Below are positions 35,744 to 46,879 of a stretch of 64,000 bases of DNA, one piece after another. Location of the stretch: assembly GCA_023213395.1 (NCBI GenBank), contig CM041465.1, forward strand, positions 67,711,741-67,775,740, given 5' to 3'. The first letter of the stretch is position 1. Every line of letters starts with the position of its first letter. This stretch comes from Cycas panzhihuaensis (lineage: Eukaryota > Cycadophyta). A program made the translations under genes and the position numbers. Below the pieces are notes generated by a model, which was given only the letters and a program-made list of their open reading frames with translations, was not told the origin of the DNA and made no database searches.

Positions 35744-38220
35744 ATGCGACATTTTTCTCGTCGTTTGCGCGGTCTACCTCCGTTGTTAGAAGACCCCGAG
35801 TATCACCTTCTTGCTTCGTCGGATTCTGATCCGACTATGGAGGGATACTCTTCTGATTGGACCTACCACACTTCAACCATGGAAACCCATGACTTTCCTT
35901 CTGCTATTCCCGGGTCCACCCAAGTGGGTGACGACCCCCTTTATTACCCAAATGACCAACACCTTTCACTTGACGCCCATCCTTCTACCCATGCCGTAGA
36001 AGGATTCGTTCCTCTTGAGGCTTGCCACGTAGTTGGTGATTCTTATGAGGAACATTCCGAGGAACCTACTTTATTCGAGGTTCCGATCACCTCTTCTGGT
36101 ATGTAGGGACCCCTCCTGTTGATGTAGTTGAAGCTCTTAGTGAGTATCGCGGCATGCTTGCAACATACTGGATGGCTTGAGGATGCCCTTCGTGGAGGAG
36201 CCTCTTCCTCTTCCGCTCCTCCGCCACATGCCTCATCCTCATCCACCCTTCCTGTGACAACAAATCCCTTCGTGCCTATAGGTACGTCCCACTCATTTCC
36301 TATTCCTACAGTGGGGGCACGTGTTGCACCTTTCGTTCCTCATCAAGGTCCTAATGCCTTAGGATCTTCTCATGGTGTGTCTTTCCCTCAATTGAGGGTT
36401 AGCATACCCGCTCCTAATCAAACTAATGTGCCATCCCCTAATGTGGCACATGCTGCTCCTAGTAGGCCTATTGGCCCTACTAGCTTTCCAATCACTAGTC
36501 ATGTGGGATCCGCTCCCACGCATCCTCCAACCCAGCACGTTGGTGCTTCCTTCTACGTTCCCCCAGGGTATACTTCTCAACCTTGGGGGCAGGGTAGAGG
36601 AAGCCGTCTTCCCGTTTATGGGGTGGATCCGCTACACCCATATGGGGTCGCTCCACCTACGGGTGGCCCATATGGGCAAAACCCGGTTCCACATCCCGCT
36701 TGCCCATCTTCCAACGCAATCCCATCCGTTGTGCCTTCGCAAGGGAACCTGACTCCCTTCCAAGGCACCTACCCCCATGCCTCTTTTCAGCAAGGGGTGC
36801 TTCCTCAAGGAGGGATGGGTGTTCCACCCCCATCCGCTCCTTGTGCGTTACCTACTTCGACCTTCGTTGATCCTACGGTTCAGGCAAGGGCGCGCCCCTT
36901 CATGGACTTTAGGTCAACCCCTCTTTCGGTTGAGGTGTTGCGAACCAACTTGCCACCTCATCCCCCTGAAGTTCCTAGATTCGATGGAACTTCGTCGCAA
37001 GACCCGGCGGAGCATGTCCGTAGTTTTTCTATGGCATGCATTGATTCTTTGAGCTTCGACCATATTTTGATGAAACTTTTTCCGCGATCCCTGCAGGGTG
37101 ACGCCCTTAAGTGGTTCTATCATCTCCCTGCCCACTCAATCCATTCATTCCAGCAATTAGTGGATGAGTTCATCAACTATTTTGATGTAGCCCATCCATT
37201 CGAGAGTGGAATGAAGTCCCTTCTTTCGCTCAAACAAGGTCATGATGAGATGAATCATGACTTTGTGCGGTGATTCCACGACTTGCTTCACTCCACTAAG
37301 GCAACATTGCCCGAGGAGCTGAAGCGAGACCTGTTCGTCAATGCACTTCGTCCCGAAGTCCATGTGGAAGTCCTCAAGATGGGGGCGACCACATGTGATT
37401 CTGCGATCGCCAAGTGCTTGGCGTTGGAGGCTATTGAGATCCAAGCTGGCCTCAAGAAACCTCTTAAGCCCTCACAACGCCGTGAGGCACCATCCCCTAC
37501 CAAGGATAACAAACCTTCCCAACCAACTCGGTCTTCCTCTCATCCTACCGAGAGGACTTTAGACCCTCTCATCATTTATCGCTCATTCGAGCGTACGATG
37601 AAGGAGCTCAATCTTCAAGGTCCTTCATCCCCTACATCAAACAAACAAGTCCAACAAACCACCCAAGCTCCTCTTCCCAGGAATGGAAACGCCCAGTCCT
37701 CTCAAGCGAGAAGGTCTGATCCTCCGCTTGAGAAGAAGTGGTGCTCCATTCATGGGGATTGCTTCCATGACGATTCGCATTGTAGGGCCCAGCATCCAAA
37801 GGATGCCCCTCTACGCGATTCTTCTCCCAAACAGACCTCAAGCCCTAATTTGGATCAACTAGTTCATAAGGATCCGTTCCCTAAACATGGGGAACGCGAT
37901 CGCAATACCCAAACCAAGAACACCCGTAACTAAGGAAGATCGCCTGATCCCCGTCCTTCCTACGACAAAGGGAAGGGCGCTCTGAACTCTTCTTCCTCTT
38001 CTCGTTCTCTTAAACGTCGCACCCCGTCGCCTTCACGAATTCTAATGGGAAGAAGGTGATCCAGTTGCTTGAAGCAACTCTAACTTTCGCCCTTACGCGA
38101 TCTCAAGCTGCTAAGGAAGCAGCGGGAGCTGCTGGTTCTTCCGCCCCTTCCGACCCTCCTCCGGAAGTCCCTCTCTTTCCCAAGGCTATTCCTGTATGCC
38201 CGGGTCGTTATGATTTCTGA
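35744..38220 (+). pseudogene. gag: Ty3 gag of G3
   Basis: Structural protein of the particle. Start ATG 35744 (MRHFSRRLRGLPPLLEDPEY) is supported by the same start in G1 and G2. Order: acidic N-terminus (stop at 36104 and a frameshift after it); proline-rich linker with HPYG and GGPYGQNP repeats (about 36240-36870); gag domain at about 36900-37270 with STPLSVEVLRTNLPPHPP, FDGTSSQDP and GDALKWFYHLPAHSI; TGA at 37271-37273; then the rest of the domain (LHSTKATLPEELKRDLF). The zinc knuckle WCSIHGDCFHDDSHC, form CX2HX4HX4C, is at about 37738-37785. A basic tail contains a TAA at 37931. The region closes at TGA 38218-38220 after YDF. The stop at 37271 is in the same frame on both sides, so it is a simple nonsense codon. 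Confidence 0.92.
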
Positions 38221-41200
38221 AGGGCACTTACCCAACCTACTGGGAAAGGTAAGCCTTTCTCCGTCGTGGACGAGCTCCATACGGTCGCTGTAGGAATGTC
38301 CTTGATGGACATTCTGAGGAGTTGTCCCGAGCAGCAGGCCCTCCTCCTGGAAGCTTTAGGATCGAGTGATGTACCTGTCCACGCTTTGGGTGTCGCTTAA
38401 GGTTGTGGACCCGCTATTTCCTTTGATCCTAAGGATCTTCCCCCTGCCGGTGAAAGGGAACGTCAGTGGAACTTCCCATTCACCATCACGATCGATACGC
38501 CTGATTATACTCTTCGAAGAACTGTTGTCGACAATGGCTCTTCCATCAATGCCATGCCCTTACGTGTCATGCAAGAGCTTGGTATTTCTGCCTTGGAACC
38601 CGTTCCCTAGCAATACCAAGGTTATGACGGTAGAGAGAAAACCCCTCTGGGATCTGTCGTGATTCCGCTCATCCTTGAGGGCAAGACCGTTCCTGCCGAC
38701 ATTGTAGTCCTTGACGTTGATGTGGATTACAACCTCCTTCTAGGTCGTCCATGGCTCGATCAAATGGGAGCCGTGTGCTCGACCCTTTAGGGACAACTTA
38801 AATTCGTCCATGACGGGTGGATGAGAGTGATTCCCCGCGAATGCCCTTTTACCAAACAAACTCATTCTACCAGTTCGGCAAACCAAGGTTCATCTACCCA
38901 TGCCTCAGCTTGCTCCATTGGTATACCTAATCCGTCCGAAGAAGACCCCGCATCTTCTCCTCCTAGTCTCACACGTTTTGCCCCTATTGACGTTGGGAGT
39001 TACGGGTACCTTGCTTCGTTCAGCGATGATGAGTCACTCGACGAAGACGAGGATTGTCTCCACCCCGTCTCTTTCCTCCTCGCCAAGAAGTCGTGACTCG
39101 CCTGTTCTAGATCCTTGTCTAGAACCCCTCTCACTAGTGAGGCTAGCCCCTCGTACGTGTCACACGTCATCGCTCGTATTGACCCGTCCGTCACCAGTTC
39201 TTCTTTTTCATTACCCCCCGTGGGTAATGGCTTTGAGGAATTGCCTTCCGCTCCTTCCGAGGAGCCTCTCCCTGGTTTCCTTTCAGATTTCCATGAGGAA
39301 GTTGAGCAACCCGATGGTCATCAAGGTCCCGTTGCTCTTACTCCCTCCAGCACTTCTTCTATTTGAAGTAAGGTCATCCATGGGGTGGATTATTTTGAGG
39401 ATGATGAAGCCCTGCTTGAGCATCTAGCAGGCCTTGCGCCCAACTTGCCTTCTGGTCACCACTGGCTTAGTCATCATAAGATTCTCGTGATCGGATCCAC
39501 GCTTGCCAATCTGATCCCGTCTCCTATTCCTCCTCCTCCCGTTGATCTTGCCCCTCTCCACTTCGAGGAGGGCAACGCCATGTGCATGGGGGCAACTCAA
39601 GACGTAGTCTTAGCCCCGGGCAAGGTCATTAAGGTCGGGTTGGAATGTTCTCCTGATGAGATAAGGGAATACTCCCTTCTGTTCCAGGAGTTTTGAGACA
39701 TTTTTACGTGGGATTATGCTGACATGAAGGGAATCGACCCCTCGATTGTCACTCATAATCTCACCACCCTTCCTGGCGCCCGCCTGCGGCGCGTCCCTTC
39801 ACCCGAAGCTCTCTACCGTCGTCAAGATGGAGGTTGAGAAGCTTCTGGACGCTGGGCTCATTACTTCTATTGACTACCCTAAGTGGGTCTCCAACATTAT
39901 TCCCATTGCTAAAAAGAACGGGGCAATCCGTATATGTGTCGACTTTCGCGACATCAACAACGCTTGTCCTAAGGACAATTTTCCGTTACCCTTCCTAAGT
40001 CAAATCATTGATCGCACCGCCGGATTCGAAGTGATGTCCCTAATGGACGGCTTCTCCGGTTATAACCAAATTCAGATTTCTCCCGAAGACCGCCATAAGA
40101 CGGCCTTCACTACTCCCTGGGGTACCTTCGCCTATAAGGCGATGCCCTTTGGCCTCAAAAATGCAGGCACTACTTACCAAAGAGCCATGCATTTCATCTT
40201 CCATGACCTCATCAATGACACGCTGGAGGTCTTCATGGATGATATGATGGGTCTCTCCCGCGTGAGAGCCCATCACCCTTCCGATTTGTGTGCCATCTTC
40301 TCACGATGCCACGAGTATCACGTCAGTCTTAATCCGCTTAAATGTGTGTTTACCGTTACCTCGGGCAAACTCCTCAGATTCCTTGTATCCAAACGGGGAA
40401 TTCAGATCGACCCTGACAAAGTCAGAGCGATCCTCGACATGCTGCCACCTAGAACTCAACGACAGATTAAGTCGTTTCTGTGTGCCTCGGTTCCTTAGGC
40501 ACTTCTTAGCCGACTTCGTTGTGAGCGCTAAACCCCTCACGAACCTGTTGAAGAAGGGAGCTCCTTTTGCCTGGTCTCACAAGACCCAAAAGACCTACGA
40601 AGGACTCAAAGAGGCCCTGGCTTCCGCTCCTACGTTGGCGCCTCCCCGATTCGATAGGCCCTTCATCCCAGTATACCTCGTGACCGACAATCCTTGGGCA
40701 CTATGCTTGCTCAGGAGGACGACTCAGGAACTGAGAGAGCTATATACTTCATCAGTCGCACCCTCATGGCTGCTGAGCTTAATTATTCCCCTGCCGAGAA
40801 GGAATGCCTCTCCTTGGTCCATGCGACCAAGAAGTTTAGGCACTACTTGCTCGGCAATACTACCAAGGTGATCATTCAATCTGATCCCTTGAGATACTTA
40901 CTAACCTGTTCAGATTTGATGGGTAGGGCCGGTCGTTAGGCCATCCTACTCCAAGAATTTGATCTCCTTATCGTTAACCGGAAATCAAAGAAGGGCATAA
41001 TAGTGGCCGAGCAACTTGCAGACGCCCCTATCCCTAACTCCTTTGATACTCCTGTTGACGACTCTCTCCCCGATGAGTCTATCTTGATGATTCAGGGAGC
41101 TCCTCCCCATCTACTCATCGACAATGAGTGGTACGGTGACATAGTGCGGTATCTCACGCAGCAGCAATACTGCCCCGACGCTAGTAATAAAGTTAAATCT

Positions 41201-42353
41201 GATCCGGACTTACGCCAGTAATACCTCCTCGTGGACGAGGTATTGTATAAGAGGTCCTTCGACGGATCCTCCTCCGTCACACCGACGACCGACAGTGCTT
41301 CGCGAATGCCACCACCAGATTTATGGAGGTCACTTTGGGGCCGCCTATGGCTTAGAGGATCCTTCGCATGGGCTACTTTTGGCCGTCTCTTTTAAAGACG
41401 CTCACGCCTTTGCTCTGAAATGTCGGCGATGTCAAGAGCATGCCAACATTTCCCATGTGCCTTCCGAGGCCTTGCATCCTATTGTTTTGCCATGGCCCTT
41501 CGCTCAGTGGGGATTAGACCTCATTGGAGCTATCTCCCCACCTTCGTCATCGCAGCACAAGTTCATCTTGACTGCCACGGAGTATTTCACCAAATGGGCG
41601 GAGTCCATTCCCTTGATCACTACTCCTGGCAAAATGATTGCCACATTCATTTATCAGCATATCATTTGTCGCTTTGCACTGGATGTCCTAATCACTGATA
41701 ATGGAACTCCTTTCTGTAATAAGGAGGTGGATGAGCTTTGTGAGAAGTTCAAAATCTCTCATAAGACTTCTTCCCCTTATTACCCTCAGGCAAATGGCCA
41801 GGTGGAGTCTTTTAATAAGACTCTTGTCAGCATCCTCAAGAAAACCATTGCTCAATCCCAGAGGGATTGGCACCTTCAGCTGCCCTCTGCCTTGTGGGCT
41901 TATCGTACCTCTATCCGTTCTGCCACGGGAATGACCCCGTTCTCCCTGGTCTACGGTACTGAGGCGGTACTCCCGTTGGAGGTGGAGATTCCTTCCTTGC
42001 GAGTCTCCCTTCGAGGTTTCATCGACGAAGAGTCGATCCGTCAGGCCCACCTGCTCGACCTCGAAGCTTTGGATGAGAGACACTTAGCCGCCTATCAGGC
42101 TAACCTAGCATCCAAAGCCTGCTCACAAAGGGCCCACGATAAATGCCTTCGTTCCTGCCCTTTGTTTCCTGGGGACTATGTCCTCAAGCTCGAATATCTC
42201 CATGACCGTTTGACCAAATTCAAACCCTGATGGGTTGGTCCTTTCGTCATTATCGAATCCCTTGATAATGGTGCTTATAGGATAGCCACCCTGGGAGGGC
42301 TCGAATTTGAGAAAGTCGTTAATGGGATGTTCCTTAAGAAGTTTTACGCATGA
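38221..42353 (+). pseudogene. pol: Ty3 pol of G3: protease, RT, RNase H, integrase
   Basis: The frame after the gag stop stays open into protease (about 38270-38790: FDPKDLPP, active site VDNGSSINAMP, and YNLLLGRPWLD), with stops at 38398, 38608 and 38788. A Ser/Pro-rich linker follows (38821-39690). RT is intact for 250 codons (39746-40498): IRICVDFRDINNACPKDNFPLP, MDGFSGYNQI, and catalytic FMDDM. A frameshift leads to the connection segment and the Ty3-type RNase H (40694-40939; AIYFISRTLMAAELNYSPAEKE). Integrase occupies 41295-42353: finger residues (ECHHQIYGGHFG, CRRCQ), then D in GLDLIG, D in ITDNGTPF and E in GQVESFNKT, spaced as in the DDE core. A GPF-type C-terminus is crossed by a TGA at 42228 (KFKP/WVGPFV). 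The final TGA is 42351-42353. Confidence 0.92.
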
Positions 42354-43035
42354 TCTCTCGGCGATCCCTTCGCCCTGCTCCGAAATGAGCCTAAACTACC
42401 ATCTTAGGTTGTCCCCATTCTTCCCAATCATGGGTAGAGTGGCAGTTTAAGATGGATCCTTCTTCTTCTTTTTGGTTCCTTCCGCGGAACCCGCGTTCCC
42501 GTATTCTCTCGGGAACCCTTGTGTCGTCTTGCTTGGGCATCCCCCAATCAGGAAGACGCTTGGGGGCATCGTTGCCCCCTTTCCTGCCTGCCGTTTCCTT
42601 TGCATATCCCGCTATGCTCTCCTGTAGACATGTATGCCGCCCTGCTCCCTAACCTCACACTTCTATGTCGTCCCGCTCACGGCGTGTGTGTGTGCCCCTG
42701 TTAGGTGTGTGGTCATACATGGGAGGGAACGTGTATCCATATAACAAAATATCCACAACATAAAACACCTACAACATAACATAACATTCACAATACACAA
42801 AAATAAATATACATATCATCCACATACGATATATCATATACAGCATCTCATATCCGAATGGGGTTCCAATCACCCCATGCACATATATATATACATATCA
42901 AAAATTGTGTCACATCATACATCCTAGGAAGCCGGTGTCCTTGCAGGGGGGGTACAATCATATGGTCCTATATATGACCCCCTGGAGGCCCGCGCTTTCC
43001 CCTGTCAAATCTACATGTACATATCCTACTGTTGT
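42354..43035 (+). other. G3 post-pol spacer
   Basis: Shared with G2 (complement of 13990-14650) and therefore an old part of the element. No supported reading frame. AT-rich at 42720-42910, with a short ATATATATAT run; C-rich at its right edge, where the antisense module starts. Confidence 0.7.
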
Positions 43036-45390
43036 TGCCCCGCTCCTGGGGTGCCATCTCCTGGTCTCTGTGATCCCTCTCCTGGGGACCACATGCCTCC
43101 GAGGCTCCTCCTGGGCCTCCGCGAGCTGCCTGCCTCACTCTCCTCATCCCTAGGTCGTCTCGGGGTCATCGCCACCGTGTGGGTCCGTGTCCTGCTCCGG
43201 CTCGACCGCAAGACCATCTGCGCTACTAGCTGGTCGTATCTGGCCTGGATACGATCTCGCTCTCCCTGGAGTGCCTCCTCTGTCCCTCTGAGACGCTCAG
43301 TGATCACTACTAGCTGGGTTCTCGCCTCTGCCTCCACCTGCACCACCCCGTGCCTCTAGAGCCTGTACCCGTCCTCGTAGCTCATCCCGCTCGCGTCTCG
43401 CATCATCCCTCTCCTGCCGCGTCCACAGGATGTGACATGCTCTTGGGACTCTGACCCATATGTCCCTCGCCTCACCAATGGAGTGAATGCCTCTGGGCTC
43501 CCCGCTCTAGGCTCATCACCGCCTGGATGGCGGTTGCCTCTGCATACACCGAGGGAATATCTCCCTCACCACGCCTCCATCGTCTCGATCTGCAGTACCT
43601 GCCAATGCAACACGCCATGTGTCAGTCTATATCTCACCATATCATGATCAAACTAAACCAGACGTCTACCTGGATGCCAAATGACTCTGGAAAAGGTTAG
43701 GTCTCACTGTGGCCGCTGATCCTCGGTCACATGCGGCATCCTCCTCCTAGCTCTCCGCCACCGCAGTGCCTCGTCCCTGTACCTCCTCCACTGGGTCCCT
43801 CTCCTCATGGGGGTGGACCCAGCTCTCGCCCCTATGGATCCCATCATGATCCGTAGCCTGCGGGCCCTAGTCACGGGTCCTCTAACCTCACCTTGTGCTC
43901 CTGACGGTCCTGCCTCTCCTCCGGCAGCCCTGGATGGACCCTCTGCATGTCCTACTGTCCCTGAAGGACCTGCCTCCCCTGTAGGTCATGATGAGCCGGC
44001 CCTGCTATCTCTGTTGTCTCCACTATCTCCATCATCGCTGCTATCGTCGCCCGTGGGCACTCCTGCTCTGCTTGCCTCGTCGTCGCTATCCCACCTCACC
44101 ATCCTATAGGGCTCAGCTATGTAGTCTGGGAGGGTGAGGAGGTCTAATGATGTGGCCTCCACCAATCGTCTGACATGGGCTCTGTCCTCTATCCCCCTCA
44201 GTCGAGTCTGCCACCTGTGGACCATCGGGGCCTGCTCTGTGATTGGGTGTGGTCCCCCATCGGTGCCACCGCTGCGATCAAAATACCAACATCAGAATGT
44301 GATGTACGATAGCCCACCTCTGCGGACGTCACGATAGTATCGGTGGCGACTGTGTTCGCCGCTATCGTGCCGCCAGTCCATCCTCTCGCCCGACCGTGGC
44401 GAACTGCATCCATCCATCCTCCTGGTACCTCGTGATAGTTCTGCTTCGAAATCCGAGCGTAATACACAAGATAACTAACTTCCTCACTCGAGGAATATCT
44501 GATATCGAGCTATGCGGAGGGTGCTCCTCCGATCCCATCCGGCCTCGTGAAGAATGTGGTCGCCTCCCGTGTTGCCTCGGCCTTGGCGGCGTCTTGAGTC
44601 TCATCGGCCTCCCTGTCGCCAGAACTCCCAGTATCCACCGGATATCCCTCGGCGTGACCGTCACATCCACCACCTATGGTAGGTGGAACACATGTCTCCT
44701 CCTGTCCCAATGGGACACTATATCAACCAATAGGCTCTGGTCCGACGTGTATTAAGGTGTCTTGAGGGCCTTGTACAGGCCACACCTCTGCAGCATGTCC
44801 CTATCCTCCTGAGTCGTCATCTCCATGTAACTCAGCATAGCCATACCGACGTTCTCACAGTTATCTACCACGAGGACAGCCTGTTCACACCAAAAACAAC
44901 TCAAGTCAGTCTCATGTTAGCTATTATCACCTCTCTCTCTCTTAAATCTCTCTCTGCCTGAGATTGGGGCCCTTTTGGCCCTCGTGTCTATTTTTCTGCC
45001 TTCCTGCCTTCGTACCGCGCCAAACTTAGTGGTACCGCTAAGTTTGACATGGGTCTCGTGGCGACGTGGGGCCCGCGACAATGATCCCGGCACCGCGATC
45101 ATCGCCATGCAAGATGATGACCCCCTAAAGGGGGGGGTTTCCACCCAAAAACAAAAAAAAATTCTTCTGGTGGACCCCGTGGGGCCCACCGGGACTAGGG
45201 CTCCCTAATGCCCAGGTCCCCGCCTCTTTCTGGGTCCGATTCAGATCCCGAGAAGCCTTCCGTTGCCCATAAGGGGCACTAAAACTATGCAGAAACTATG
45301 TAAAAAGCTTAAAAACCTTCAAACTTTGAACTTTGAGATGGGCTAGGTTTAGTGACATCCACTCACTGGATCTGGTCTCGCTGCTGCCAT
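43026..45390 (-). pseudogene. Antisense PMD-like gene carried by G3 (two predicted exons, decayed)
   Basis: Predicted exon 1 is 45390-45367: ATG plus seven codons (MAAARPDP), followed by GTGAGT. The predicted intron is 45366-44881 and ends in GAACAG. Exon 2 starts at 44880 in the same phase (AVLVVDNCENVGMAM...). Exon 2 contains MLQRCGLYKALKTP, a TAA at 44754-44752, then LLVDIVSHWDRRRHVFHLP, a TAG at 44676-44674, and VDVTVTPRDIRWILGVLATG. This order (a W-x-x-x-x-H-x-F-H-L-P segment, then T-V-T-x-x-D, then L-G-x-x-x-x-G) resembles the plant mobile domain of MAIN/MAIL-type proteins as I remember it. Further down, frames shift (44467-43986) and the C-terminal part (43346-43026) is a Glu/Arg-rich coiled-coil-like segment with a basic tail. 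PMD captures in Ty3 and Mutator elements are known. Function here is unknown, and the assignment is by eye. Confidence 0.55.
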
Positions 45391-45549
45391 GTCGTCTGGT
45401 CGGTCGTGATGGCTCTCTCCGCTCTCTGATCCAACGGTCAGATCTCCCTCGGCGTGCCTCTAAAGTTGGGTGGCGCTCCGCTGCGTAAGGAAATGGCTCT
45501 GGTTTCGTACGAGAGCCGGTGAAAATGAATCCATTTTCCCGTTGTTTTC

Positions 45550-45557
45550 CTTATATA
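45550..45557 (-). promoter_or_regulatory. TATA box of the antisense gene
   Basis: On the minus strand CCTATATAAGG, a textbook plant TATA box, lies 160 bases upstream of the exon 1 ATG (45390) and after a GC-rich stretch. It sits inside the module that G2 lacks. Confidence 0.6.
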
Positions 45558-45853
45558 GGCGGGGGCCCCAACGGGCACTTCCTCTATTTTTGGTCTCGCG
45601 TTAATCATTGGGACCGTTTCGTTGTCCTGATTACCTTTGCCTTCTGGCCCTATCGTCAGTTGTGCCTTATCGATGCCCTTTTTGCCTGCCCTTGTGAGGG
45701 CATTTATGGTGCCTCGTTATCGCACTTTTGTTAGGGCCCTTCTGCATCATTTTACGTGCCACTCCCATGCCTGCCCGAGTTTATACTCGTTTGGCTCTGC
45801 TTCACGCCTGGACTCGCTGCCCTTTTTCACTCTTGGGATCCCCAAAGGGAATG

Positions 45854-45869
45854 CCCCCCCCCCCCCCCC
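45854..45869. repeat. Poly-C run (16 C) at the right edge of the antisense module
   Basis: Sixteen consecutive C, directly followed by GCCTGGGAGCATG, which is where similarity to G2 resumes. Confidence 0.95.
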
Positions 45870-46076
45870 GCCTGGGAGCATGTTTCGCTTCGTAAAGCGA
45901 CCTTTTGGCGCCCCAGGAGGCTTTTCCTTCCAGCCACTCTCTGCCGGTGATCGGATGGCTTGTTCTCGCCCTGGGTAACCTCATTACTAGGTCCTCCTAC
46001 CCTTCACGGCCATTTTCTGCTTGCTTTTTTAGTGTTACTTTCATCACCCATCAATTGCTTGGATTTTGTGTCACCT

Positions 46077-46480
46077 ATGTCCATCTACATCTTTACCGAC
46101 AGCGGAAGCCGCGGTAATCCTGGACCCTCTGCCGCTGCATGGATCCTCCACGTTCTTCCGACATGATCTCCTCCGCTCTGGGATCTTCCTCCCAGAGGCT
46201 ACCAACAACGAAGCTGAGTATACAACTGTTATTGAAGCCCTCACCGATGCTCCCCGTTTCCATCACGGACCCATTGTTTTGCTTTGCGACTCTTAAGTTG
46301 TGGTGTCTCATCTCACCTGTGTTTACGGTGTGATGCCCTCACTTGAGGACTCTTGCCTGCTTGCGATCCCTCCCGGCCCGCTTTTCTTTGATATCCAAGA
46401 TATCCTCGTGCCCTCAACGCCGAGGCAGATAGCCTCGTCGCCTCATCCTTGAGCGCCTCTCCCTTCTTGCTGACCGTCCC
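46077..46480 (+). pseudogene. Archaeal-type RNase H domain of G3, downstream of integrase
   Basis: From ATG 46077: SIYIFTDSGSRGNPGPSAAAW carries the first catalytic Asp and the GNPGPSA loop. After a two-base loss relative to G2 the frame shifts to RSGIFLPEATNNEAEYTTVI, with the catalytic Glu in NNEAEY. Next is IVLLCDS (third acidic residue), a TAA at 46294, and finally ALNAEADSLVAS with the last Asp (about 46415-46440). These are the four acidic positions of an archaeal/RNase HI-type fold and differ from the Ty3-type RNase H at 40694-40939. Extra RNases H of this type are known in the Tat clade of plant Ty3 elements. Here it lies after integrase and close to the 3' LTR. Confidence 0.8.
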
Positions 46481-46879
46481 TGAGGTTTGCCTGGCCTTCC
46501 CGTCGCCCAAGCCCCAGGTCGTCTGTCACTTTGCTTCGCGATTCGTTCGCACCTCCGAAACTGGTTTACTAATGAGGTTAAACTATGGTACCCACTATTC
46601 GTTCTTTATTTAGCTATGCATGTTCCTTTGCATTCTTTGTGGTGGGGGCAGCCCCCTCACCTATCTCATTCTTCCAGTCGGTTTCCAGGTGGCCCATAGG
46701 CAGCCCCTATGTTATCTCCACCGCCGCTTTCGTATCCACGCGTCCCGCCATGACACTCGCCGGCACCCTTGCCTACTGTTATGATCTTGATTGATATATC
46801 TATACACATGTGCTACTGACAGTTGTGTTGCCAATATTCGCCATCGCACCAAGCTTCGGCGAGGCTCACGCCAAGGCGG
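46481..46879 (+). other. G3 segment between second RNase H and 3' LTR
   Basis: No supported coding. It aligns with 12940-13380 of G2 in reverse. The expected purine tract next to the LTR is weak here (CCAAGGCGG at 46871-46879), against AAAGGGGCAG in G2. Confidence 0.6.

Noticed and set aside
42452-42704. Two overlapping sense frames just after G3 integrase
   Set aside because: They lie in the spacer shared with G2, where neither frame is kept; no domain similarity.
44917-45208. Open frames on both strands upstream of the antisense exon 2
   Set aside because: They fall in the predicted intron of the antisense gene, and neither resembles a known domain or joins the PMD-like frame.
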